Source of the DNA: Erysipelotrichaceae bacterium
GTDB lineage: Bacteria; Bacillota_I; Bacilli_A; Erysipelotrichales; Coprobacillaceae
DNA: 15,284 nucleotides
NCBI GenBank assembly: GCA_021200395.1
Contig: JAJQGQ010000186.1
Span: forward strand, 1-15,284
Reading direction: 5' to 3'
Shown here: in pieces, positions 1 through 6,227 of the stretch
How the letters are laid out: each line of letters opens with the position of its first letter
Position numbering within the stretch: position 1 is the stretch's first letter
Notes under the pieces: model-generated
Database searches by the model: none
What the model saw: the letters and a program-made list of their open reading frames with translations, nothing else
What the model was told of the DNA's origin: nothing
Made by a program: the position numbers and the translations under genes

Positions 1-1
1 C

Positions 2-382
2 CCTTTATATGTATTCTTTGGCACTATTATTCTTTATGGTATATTAATGTTGATTATATATTATCGACATACACATAGGAATTTTAGAAAACAATGGAAT
101 ATTATTTATAGTTGTTTAGAAGTATTTTTATGTTTTATATTAATTTACTTATTATATATGGGATATAATGGTGTTATTTTATTGGTATTCTGTGATTGTA
201 TACTTTATATGCGTGAGGATAAATCTACTTGGGGAATGTTAGTAGGGTTGGTTATTATTTATCTTTTATCAAATTATGATGTGTTTTCGCCATTTGTTCA
301 TATGACTGATCCTGATGCTTACTTTGAAGCTTTTGGTTCTTCGTTGCGTGGATTATTAATTATTATTATAAATGTTTTATAA
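2..382 (+). CDS. Membrane domain of sensor histidine kinase (5' partial, separated from its catalytic part)
   Basis: The reading frame is open from the left edge of the window, so the true start lies outside; the first visible in-frame ATG is at 47. The protein is very hydrophobic, with about four membrane-spanning segments separated by short basic loops (for example YYRHTHRNFRKQW). It ends at TAA 380-382. The kinase core lies just downstream in another frame (406-1140). The usual layout of DesK/NarX-like kinases in Firmicutes is several membrane helices, a coiled linker, then HisKA_3 and HATPase, so I read this as the sensor half of the same gene. Separation by an in-frame stop plus a frame change suggests a broken or phase-variable gene, or a sequencing error. 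A genuinely separate small membrane protein is less likely. Confidence 0.6.
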   Translation, partial: PLYVFFGTIILYGILMLIIYYRHTHRNFRKQWNIIYSCLEVFLCFILIYLLYMGYNGVILLVFCDCILYMREDKSTWGMLVGLVIIYLLSNYDVFSPFVHMTDPDAYFEAFGSSLRGLLIIIINVL

Positions 383-405
383 ACAATTAATATTTTATTA
401 TTTAT

Positions 406-1140
406 TTGTTTTATTATTTATATATTGGTAATCAGATTGAAGAAAATGAAAATATAGCTAAAGAATTAGATATGATAAATCAAGTCAATCAAGAACTCAG
501 AAATTATGCTGCTATTACAGAAAAAATAGGTGAAGATAATGAGCGTAAACGATTGGCTAGAGAAATTCATGATACTTTAGGACATGCTTTAACAGGTATA
601 GCTGCTGGAGTTGATGCATGCATTGCGATGATTGATATTGATCCCAAAGCGACAAAGCAACAATTAATTGTTATTTCTAAGGTTGTAAGACAAGGAATTG
701 GTGATGTCAGAAACTCTCTCAATAAACTTCGTCCAGGGGCATTAGAAGAACATGGCTTTAAAGGGGCTATTGAAAGTATGATTGAGGAATTTACAAGTGT
801 GAGTGATTTGAAGATTGATTTTAATTATACTTTAGAACATGTAGATTTTGAAAACACAAAGGAAGATGTTTTATTTAGAGCTATTCAAGAAAGTATCACA
901 AATTCTTCTCGTCATGGTCATGCAACGCATATTCAAATAGATATTTATCAACAGGATAATACATTATATCTTAAAATTAAGGATAATGGTTGTGGTTGTG
1001 ATGATATTATACAAGGTTATGGCTTAAAACAAATGAGAGAAAGAATAGGTATGATTAATGGTGAGGTTCATTATGATGGAAGTGATGGTTTTTTAACAAT
1101 AATAAAGATACCGATGCAGAGGGGTGAAAATTGTGATTAA
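406..1140 (+). CDS. Sensor histidine kinase, catalytic part (HisKA_3 and HATPase_c)
   Basis: This is the cytoplasmic half of a NarL-partner kinase, which autophosphorylates on His and passes phosphate to the response regulator encoded next. Numbering from TTG 406, residues 10-45 form a polar coiled linker. The H-box is RLAREIHDTLGH with His55 (codon 568-570). The ATPase part has an N-box (ESITNSSRHG) and a G-box (KDNGCG, then GYGLKQMRERI). No Shine-Dalgarno precedes TTG 406, and an in-frame TAA lies at 388-390, so this is unlikely to be a true independent start. The next candidate is ATG 472, also without a clear SD. In an intact relative this should be fused to the membrane part at 2-382. 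It overlaps the response regulator gene by 8 bp. Activity depends on whether the interruption is real. Confidence 0.8.
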   Translation: MFYYLYIGNQIEENENIAKELDMINQVNQELRNYAAITEKIGEDNERKRLAREIHDTLGHALTGIAAGVDACIAMIDIDPKATKQQLIVISKVVRQGIGDVRNSLNKLRPGALEEHGFKGAIESMIEEFTSVSDLKIDFNYTLEHVDFENTKEDVLFRAIQESITNSSRHGHATHIQIDIYQQDNTLYLKIKDNGCGCDDIIQGYGLKQMRERIGMINGEVHYDGSDGFLTIIKIPMQRGENCD

Positions 1141-1807
1141 GGTAGTTATCGCAGATGATCAGGAATTAATAAGAGAAAGCTTGAAGATTGTCTTGGGGAC
1201 ACATGATGATATTCAAGTAGTAGGTACTGCTGGGGATGGATTTGCAGTTTTAGATCTTTTAGCAAGACAAAAGGTAGATGTGGTATTGATGGATATACGT
1301 ATGCCTTTAATGGATGGGGTGATGTGTACTAAGTCTATTAAAGAGCAATATCCTAACACAAAGATTATTATATTAACCACTTTTGATGATGATGATTTTG
1401 TCTTTAGTGCTTTAAAATATGGAGCAAGTGGGTATTTACTTAAGGGTGTTTCGATGGACGAATTGTATCAAGCTATATTAACTGTTTATCAAGGTGGAGG
1501 TATGATTAATCCTGATATAGCAACTAAAGTATTTAGCATGTTTTCTAAAATGACGCAAAATAATTATTCGATTCAAGTTGAAGAAAATTTGGTTAAAGAT
1601 ATTACTAAACCTGAATGGCGTGTTATCCAACAAGTTGCATGTGGTTTGTCAAATAAAGAAATTGCTTCTAAGTTATTTTTATCAGAAGGGACAGTAAGAA
1701 ACTATTTAAGTTCTATTTTATCAAAATTAAACTTAAGAGATCGCACGCAACTTGCTATATGGGCGGTACAAAATGGTATTACAACAAGGGATTTTCAAGA
1801 TGAATAA
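1133..1807 (+). CDS. NarL/LuxR-type response regulator
   Basis: A 224-residue transcription factor. The receiver domain (about 1-120) has the acidic pair DD at 8-9, phospho-acceptor Asp54 (VLMDIRMP), Thr82 and Lys104. The C-terminal LuxR-type helix-turn-helix (about 157-215) has the typical pattern GLSNKEIASKLFLSEGTVRN. I chose GTG 1133 because AGAGGGG at 1118-1124 sits 8 bases upstream and the product then begins MIKVVIADD, as family members do; an upstream GTG at 1124 overlaps that SD. The gene overlaps the kinase stop by 8 bp, which implies translational coupling, and is very probably phosphorylated by that kinase. Its targets are unknown; the adjacent binding-protein gene or the PTS operon downstream are the obvious candidates. 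Confidence 0.93.
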   Translation: MIKVVIADDQELIRESLKIVLGTHDDIQVVGTAGDGFAVLDLLARQKVDVVLMDIRMPLMDGVMCTKSIKEQYPNTKIIILTTFDDDDFVFSALKYGASGYLLKGVSMDELYQAILTVYQGGGMINPDIATKVFSMFSKMTQNNYSIQVEENLVKDITKPEWRVIQQVACGLSNKEIASKLFLSEGTVRNYLSSILSKLNLRDRTQLAIWAVQNGITTRDFQDE

Positions 1808-3080
1808 AATATTAAAAATTATATTAATAGTTGTTGTTTTACTAATAGGACTCATCTGTTATCCTAAAAAGATTGTTTTAACAATTGGTATTTTCGCAGG
1901 AAGCAACTGGGATGTTCCTAGTAGTGAAAGTTATACCTTGATTGATGAAGCTATTGCGTTATTTGAGGAAAAATATCCTAATGTTGAAGTGCAATATGAA
2001 AGTGGAATTTTGAAAGATGACTATTCTTCCTGGTTAGCAGATAAAATGTTAGCTGGTGATGAACCAGATGTATTTATGGTTTTGAATAGTGATTTTAATA
2101 CTTTTAGTTCTTTAGGTGTTTTAGAAAATTTAACAAGCTATATAGAAAGTGATATTAATACATCATTTTATTATGAAAGTGCTTTAGAAGCTGGTAATTA
2201 CCAGGATGAACAATATGCTCTTCCTTATGAATGTAATCCAACTTTGATGTTTGTTAATAAGACATTATTGGAAAAAGAAGGTATTGATATACCTGATAAC
2301 GATTGGACATTAGAGGATTTTTATAATATATGTAAACAAATTACCAAAGATAGTGATGGTGATGGTATTATTGATCAATATGGGGTGTATAACTATGATT
2401 GGCTGGATGCTATCTATGCTTATGGCATTGATTTGTTTGATGAAGATGGCACAACATGCTATCTTAATCAAACATCAGTTAAAGAAGCTATATCATTTGT
2501 ACAAAAACTTATAGATCTTAATCAAAACCAAAACCTAACATCTGATCAATTCGATAAAGGCCAAATAGCTTTTTCACCCATGACATTAGCCGAATATCGT
2601 ACCTATAAACCTTATCCATGGCGTATCAAAAAATACTCGCAATTTGAATGGGATTGTGTCAAGATGCCATCTTCTTCTACTTCTACGGGTTATAGTGAAA
2701 TATCGACAACTCTTATAAGTATGTCATCACGCTCAACACATAAAACTTTAGCCTGGGAATTTTTAAAACTATTGACTTATGATACAACTTTGCAACAGAA
2801 TCTTATTCAATACTCTCAAGGAATTTCGGCCTTAAAAACTGTTACGCAATCTGATGAAACAATTCAAATTATTAGTGAAGAAGCAGGTGATAGCTTAGTC
2901 AATTTATCACTATTAGATGAAGTTATGGAAAGTACAAGAAGCTCAAGTCAATTTAAAAAATATGAGAGTGTTATCAGTACTTTAGATACAAGTATTTCTA
3001 GTATGATTAATAATGGTGAAGATATTGATTTATCTTTAGCAGCTCTCCAAAAAGAAATCAATCAAACCCTTAATGAGTAG
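1800..3080 (+). CDS. Extracellular solute-binding protein, family 1 (sugar ABC type), membrane-tethered
   Basis: A 426-residue protein starting at ATG 1800, which overlaps the response regulator stop by 8 bp; AAGGG at 1786-1790 is the SD. Residues 4-20 form a hydrophobic helix after MNK. The Cys20 context (GLIC) lacks the small residue at -1 needed for a lipobox, so an uncleaved N-terminal anchor is more likely than a lipoprotein. The mature part shows SBP_bac_1 hallmarks: YTLIDEAIALFEEKYPNVEV, then DEPDVFMV (87-94), the YALPYE strand (139-144), a calcium-loop-like DSDGDGIIDQYG (184-195) and AWEFLKLLT near the C-terminus. Such proteins capture sugars or oligosaccharides for ABC permeases, but no permease gene lies in this window. 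Co-transcription with a two-component system suggests it may present ligand to the kinase (inference). Confidence 0.85.
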   Translation: MNKILKIILIVVVLLIGLICYPKKIVLTIGIFAGSNWDVPSSESYTLIDEAIALFEEKYPNVEVQYESGILKDDYSSWLADKMLAGDEPDVFMVLNSDFNTFSSLGVLENLTSYIESDINTSFYYESALEAGNYQDEQYALPYECNPTLMFVNKTLLEKEGIDIPDNDWTLEDFYNICKQITKDSDGDGIIDQYGVYNYDWLDAIYAYGIDLFDEDGTTCYLNQTSVKEAISFVQKLIDLNQNQNLTSDQFDKGQIAFSPMTLAEYRTYKPYPWRIKKYSQFEWDCVKMPSSSTSTGYSEISTTLISMSSRSTHKTLAWEFLKLLTYDTTLQQNLIQYSQGISALKTVTQSDETIQIISEEAGDSLVNLSLLDEVMESTRSSSQFKKYESVISTLDTSISSMINNGEDIDLSLAALQKEINQTLNE

Positions 3081-3101
3081 GACACGTTAGTGTCCTTTTT
3101 T
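3079..3101 (+). terminator. Intrinsic terminator after the binding-protein gene
   Basis: Stem AGGACAC / GTGTCCT (7 bp), loop GTTA, then a run of six T. It starts within the stop codon of the binding-protein gene and closes the kinase-regulator-binding protein transcript. Confidence 0.85.
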
Positions 3102-3102
3102 G

Positions 3103-3116
3103 ATGACATTTGTCAT
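3103..3116. promoter_or_regulatory. Palindrome ATGACA-TT-TGTCAT, possible operator (upstream copy)
   Basis: A perfect 6-bp inverted repeat with a 2-base centre. A related sequence, ATGACATTGTTCAG, occurs at 3149-3162 and shares the first eight bases. The two copies start 46 bp apart, upstream of the PTS promoter. The arrangement resembles paired activator or repressor sites; no regulator can be assigned. Confidence 0.3.
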
Positions 3117-3124
3117 TTTAAAAT

Positions 3125-3148
3125 CATGATTATTATCATGCTTTTTTT
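3125..3148 (+). terminator. Second, weaker hairpin with T-run
   Basis: Perfect repeat CATGAT / ATCATG around TATT, followed by C and seven T. The stem has only two G-C pairs, so it may be a back-up terminator or simply a palindromic protein site between the two candidate operators. Confidence 0.4.
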
Positions 3149-3167
3149 ATGACATTGTTCAGCTGTG

Positions 3168-3181
3168 TAAAAACGCTTTCA
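3168..3181 (+). promoter_or_regulatory. cre-like site (CcpA) in the PTS promoter
   Basis: TAAAAACGCTTTCA matches the catabolite-responsive consensus TGWAANCGNTNWCA at all but one defined position (A instead of G at position 2). It lies between the presumed -35 region and the -10 box, where bound CcpA would block RNA polymerase. This predicts glucose repression of the PTS operon. Confidence 0.6.
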
Positions 3182-3182
3182 A

Positions 3183-3191
3183 TGCTAGAAT
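3183..3191 (+). promoter_or_regulatory. Extended -10 promoter of the PTS operon
   Basis: TGC-TAGAAT is an extended -10 (TGnTATAAT type). The region 17 bp upstream (CTGTGT) is a poor -35, so the promoter likely relies on the TGn element or on an activator. Transcription should begin near 3198, giving a leader of about 22 bases. I saw no sigma-54 (-24/-12) promoter of the kind used by LevR-controlled PTS operons. Confidence 0.5.
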
Positions 3192-3219
3192 AATGTTGTC
3201 TTAAGAAGGAGGGAATGAA

Positions 3220-3642
3220 GTGAAATATGAAGTATTAGTAAGTCATGGTGAATTTGCTGATGGATTAAAAGATGCTTTAAGTATGCTTGCTGGGCAAAGA
3301 AAAGATGTCATTGCTTGTGGACTTGAAAATGGTAAGAGTGCTGATGAATTTGCCAAAGAATTTGCCCAAGCTATTGATGTTATCACGGAAGATGACGAAA
3401 TTGTTTTGCTAGGTGATTTGATTGGTGGTTCGCCACTTACCACAGCATTGAATGTTATCAATGAAAAAGGTTTGAATGATAAAACTTTGATTATTGGTGG
3501 TATGAATTTACCTTTGGCTTTGACTGTTGTCTTAATGAAAGACACATTTGATAATGATACTTTATTAGAGCAAGTTTTAAATGAAGCACATGGTGCTTTA
3601 AGAGAATTTAAAATTGAAGTAGAAGATGAAGACGATATTTAG
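3220..3642 (+). CDS. PTS mannose-family EIIA component
   Basis: A 140-residue cytoplasmic phosphocarrier. It takes phosphate from HPr onto His9 (SHGEFA motif) and passes it to EIIB. Other EIIA-Man features are the glycine-rich LLGDLIGGSP loop and the strand LIIGGMNLPL. Start codon GTG 3220 is fixed by AGGAGG at 3207-3212, 7 bases upstream. It is a stand-alone domain, unlike the EIIAB fusion of E. coli ManX. It ends in a strongly acidic tail (EVEDEDDI). It is the first gene of a five-gene operon, with EIIB 15 bases downstream. The transported sugar cannot be read from the sequence; the family includes mannose, fructose, sorbose, GalNAc and glucosamine systems. Confidence 0.93.
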   Translation: MKYEVLVSHGEFADGLKDALSMLAGQRKDVIACGLENGKSADEFAKEFAQAIDVITEDDEIVLLGDLIGGSPLTTALNVINEKGLNDKTLIIGGMNLPLALTVVLMKDTFDNDTLLEQVLNEAHGALREFKIEVEDEDDI

Positions 3643-3657
3643 AAAGGAGAAAGAAAG

Positions 3658-4149
3658 ATGTCAGTTTCATTTATTCGTATTGATGATCGTATGATTCATG
3701 GTCAAACTTGTACTCGTTGGGCAAGGGAATATCCTTGTGATGGTTTAATTGCAGTGAATGATAAAGCAGCTACTAATAATGTTTTAAAATCTGCTTACAA
3801 AGCTGCCAGTGGTAAAAAGACGTTTGTTTGGAGTTTAGCTGATTTTAAAAAGAAATCACAAAAAGTATTAGATAGTGATACAAAGTATTTCTTAATTACA
3901 AAAAATCCTGTAGATATGGCTAAAGTATTAGTAGATGATGGATTTGATTGTGGATTAAGAACAGTAATTGTTGGTCCTTGTAATGATAGAGAAGGAGCAG
4001 TGAAATTAGGCAATAACCAATCTATTACTCAGGAAGAAGCTGATGCATTCGAAAGAATGGCAAAAGCAGGTTATACGATTAAGTTCGCATTACTTCCAGA
4101 TGTATCTATTGGTACATGGGATGATTTTAAGGGTAAATTTGGTTATTAA
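3658..4149 (+). CDS. PTS mannose/fructose/sorbose-family EIIB component
   Basis: A 163-residue cytoplasmic domain. The N-terminal signature IRIDDRMIHGQ places the phosphorylated His at position 14. It transfers phosphate from EIIA to the sugar crossing EIIC/EIID. The C-terminal part (FALLPDVSIGTWDDFKGKF) is typical of the PTS_IIB_sorbose family, and the length matches the family's usual 155-165 residues. AAAGGAG in the 15-base gap after EIIA provides the SD. The two halves flanking the active site are intact, so it should be functional. Confidence 0.95.
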   Translation: MSVSFIRIDDRMIHGQTCTRWAREYPCDGLIAVNDKAATNNVLKSAYKAASGKKTFVWSLADFKKKSQKVLDSDTKYFLITKNPVDMAKVLVDDGFDCGLRTVIVGPCNDREGAVKLGNNQSITQEEADAFERMAKAGYTIKFALLPDVSIGTWDDFKGKFGY

Positions 4150-4172
4150 TATTTAAAAAGGAGAGAAAAATT

Positions 4173-5015
4173 ATGACTATTAGTTGGATTCAGGCCTTTT
4201 TACTAGGTTTATTTGCTTGTTTATCAAGTATGCCTGGTTTAGGTGGAACTTCTATTGGTAACTACACATTGGGTAGACCATTAGTTGGTGGATTAGTTTG
4301 TGGTATTATTTTAGGAGATGTCGCATCTGGTATTTTAGTAGGTGTGGCTATGCAGGTTGTCTATATTGCATTAGTTACTCCAGGGGGAACAGTTTCAGCA
4401 GATGTACGTGCAGTTAGTTACATTGGTATTCCATTAGCGATGATTGCGTTGAAGAGTTATGGCTTGGATGCTGCTTCAGCTGATGGACAAGCATTGGCTA
4501 CTTCATTTGGTACAATGGTTGGTACTTTAGGTACTGTATTATTCTATGGGACAGCAACTATTAACTTAGCTTGGCAACATATTGGCTGGACTGCAGTTGA
4601 AAAAGGTGATTATCATAAGTTATATGTTGTAGATTGGGTTTTACCTTGGATTTCACATATTATTTGTTCACTAATTCCTACAATGATTATGTGTAAGATG
4701 GGTGCTCCAATGGTTGACTTGATTAAAGCATATTTACCTATGGAAGGTATTGCTATGAAGACATTATTTACTGTTGGATCATTATTACCATGTGTCGGAA
4801 TTGCAATTCTATTAAAACAAATTGTTACTAAAGCAATTGATTTTGTTCCTTTCTTCTTTGGTTTCACATTAGCTGCTGCTTTAGGTATTAACTTAGTATC
4901 TGCAACAGTTATTGCTGGTATGTTTGCTTTAATTAACTATAGAATTAAAATGATATCAATGTCAAAACCAGCTGTAGCTGATGGCGATTTTGATGATGAA
5001 GAGGAGGATATCTAA
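4173..5015 (+). CDS. PTS mannose-family EIIC component
   Basis: A 280-residue integral membrane protein (EII-Sor/ManY type) forming part of the sugar channel with EIID. It has multiple hydrophobic segments throughout, with the family-typical region GNYTLGRPLVGGLVCGIILG near the N-terminus and the conserved polar stretch VTPGGTVSADVRAVSYIGIP (about 70-90). The C-terminus is unusually acidic (DGDFDDEEEDI), and the codons of this tail double as the SD of the EIID gene. AAAGGAGAG precedes ATG 4173. It lies 23 bases after EIIB and 1 base before EIID, so it is tightly coupled in the operon. Confidence 0.95.
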   Translation: MTISWIQAFLLGLFACLSSMPGLGGTSIGNYTLGRPLVGGLVCGIILGDVASGILVGVAMQVVYIALVTPGGTVSADVRAVSYIGIPLAMIALKSYGLDAASADGQALATSFGTMVGTLGTVLFYGTATINLAWQHIGWTAVEKGDYHKLYVVDWVLPWISHIICSLIPTMIMCKMGAPMVDLIKAYLPMEGIAMKTLFTVGSLLPCVGIAILLKQIVTKAIDFVPFFFGFTLAAALGINLVSATVIAGMFALINYRIKMISMSKPAVADGDFDDEEEDI

Positions 5016-5016
5016 T

Positions 5017-5850
5017 ATGGAAAAGAAAATATCTAAGAAAACATTAAGTAAATCATTCCATCATTGGTATTATGGTAACTTAACTTGCTTCTCACAAGAA
5101 CATATGCAAACATTTGGTTACTTAACATCAATGCTTCCAATCATTGAAGAATTATATGACAAAAAAGAAGATCAAGCGAATGCGATTAAAACATATACAG
5201 CTTTCTTCAATACTGAACCTCAATTAGGTGCTATTATTGTAGGTATTACTGCTGGTTTAGAAGAAGCTAGAGCTAATGGTGCTGAAGATGTTGATGATGA
5301 AACTATCAATGGTTTAAGAGCTGGTTTAATGGGACCTATTGCTGGTATTGGTGATTCATTGGTTGTTGGTACAATTATTCCAATCTTATTAGGTATTGCT
5401 ATGGGTATGTCTACAGGTGGTTCTCCTGTTGGTGCTATCTTCTATATTATCGTATGGAACTTATTTGCATACTTTGGTATGAGATTCTTATACTATACTG
5501 GTTATGATTTAGGTGGAAAAGCTGTTGATTTCTTAGTTGGTGCTCAAGGTGAAGCTTTAAGAGAATCTATTACTATGTTAGGTGGTATCGTTATTGGGGC
5601 AGTTGCAGCTACATGGGTATCTGTTACAACTTCTTTCCAGTTGTTAAATAGTGAAGGTGAAGCTTATTTAGTATTACAAGATAAATTAGATGAAGTTTAT
5701 CCAAGTCTATTGACAGCAGCATTTGTCATGTTATGTTGGTATCTATTATCTAAGAGAAAGATGTCACCAATTCAAGTTATGTTATTATTAGTTGTTATTG
5801 CATTTATTGGTGTATTAATTGGATTCTTTGATCCAGGATTAGTTTATTAA
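5017..5850 (+). CDS. PTS mannose-family EIID component
   Basis: A 277-residue membrane partner of EIIC. The N-terminal amphipathic region (KSFHHWYYGNLTCFSQEHMQ) and the motif GLMGPIAGIGDSL (about 103-115) are hallmarks of EIID/ManZ. A hydrophobic C-terminal helix pair ends in GVLIGFFDPGLVY. ATG 5017 is chosen because GAGGAGG at 5001-5007, inside the EIIC tail codons, sits 9 bases upstream and gives the standard MEKKISKKTL start; the in-frame ATG at 4981 lies inside EIIC and has no such support. Confidence 0.95.
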   Translation: MEKKISKKTLSKSFHHWYYGNLTCFSQEHMQTFGYLTSMLPIIEELYDKKEDQANAIKTYTAFFNTEPQLGAIIVGITAGLEEARANGAEDVDDETINGLRAGLMGPIAGIGDSLVVGTIIPILLGIAMGMSTGGSPVGAIFYIIVWNLFAYFGMRFLYYTGYDLGGKAVDFLVGAQGEALRESITMLGGIVIGAVAATWVSVTTSFQLLNSEGEAYLVLQDKLDEVYPSLLTAAFVMLCWYLLSKRKMSPIQVMLLLVVIAFIGVLIGFFDPGLVY

Positions 5851-5863
5851 TAGGAGGTACTAT

Positions 5864-6130
5864 ATGAACGCCAAGTTAAAAGAAAACTATATTAATGAAG
5901 TCAAATATCAAACAAAAATGATAAATCGATTAAAACAGTGGCTAAGCTACTCCATCATTTCTTCCTCAATATCCTTAATTCTTATTTTGTTTGGTACTCA
6001 AGTTCATCCGATTATTCATATATTAGGCTTTATTCTTATGGCTATCAGTATCATTTGTGCATTACTGATTGGACTTGGCATTAAAAATGGTACAGATAAT
6101 GTTAATAAAATTATAGATCTTATATCTTAA
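5864..6130 (+). CDS. Small two-helix membrane protein in the PTS operon, unknown function
   Basis: An 88-residue protein I do not recognise. It has a basic, amphipathic N-terminus (about 1-28), two hydrophobic segments (about 29-45 and 50-72) joined by a short loop (GTQVHPII), and a polar tail (GIKNGTDNVNKIIDLIS). TAGGAGGT gives an excellent SD. It lies 13 bases after EIID and before the operon terminator, so it is co-expressed with the transporter. It does not resemble ManO/DUF956, the extra gene in some mannose PTS operons, which is longer. A role in assembly or control of the EIIC/EIID complex is possible but only inferred from position. Confidence 0.8.
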   Translation: MNAKLKENYINEVKYQTKMINRLKQWLSYSIISSSISLILILFGTQVHPIIHILGFILMAISIICALLIGLGIKNGTDNVNKIIDLIS

Positions 6131-6152
6131 GCAGGAGTAATCCTGCTTTTTT
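6129..6152 (+). terminator. Intrinsic terminator of the PTS operon
   Basis: Stem AAGCAGGA / TCCTGCTT (8 bp) around GTAA, with the T-run TTTTTT at 6147-6152. It begins within the stop codon of the small membrane protein gene. Confidence 0.9.
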
Positions 6153-6175
6153 GCTTTAAGCTATATTGATTATAA

Positions 6176-6204
6176 TTGTTACATTGTTTAAAAGCTGTTA
6201 AAAT
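6176..6204 (+). promoter_or_regulatory. Promoter of the Fic gene
   Basis: TTGTTA (6176-6181), a 17-bp spacer and TAAAAT (6199-6204), preceded by an extended -10 TGT. Transcription would start near 6211, leaving a leader of about 17 bases. This makes the Fic gene a separate unit from the PTS operon. Confidence 0.6.
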
Positions 6205-6227
6205 CTTATATATAAAAGGTGGTAAAT

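Noticed and set aside
1857..1859. Lipoprotein cysteine in the binding protein (Cys20)
   Set aside because: The preceding residues Gly-Leu-Ile do not fit a lipobox, which needs Gly, Ala or Ser directly before Cys; an uncleaved anchor is the simpler reading.
3102..3219. Sigma-54 promoter for LevR-type control of the mannose PTS
   Set aside because: I searched for TGGCAC-N5-TTGC-like elements and found none; the extended -10 with a cre-like site is a better fit.
3243..3545. Reverse-strand open frame of about 100 codons
   Set aside because: It lies entirely inside the well-supported EIIA gene, has no SD, and its translation is low-complexity (Ser/Pro-rich) like a codon-bias shadow.
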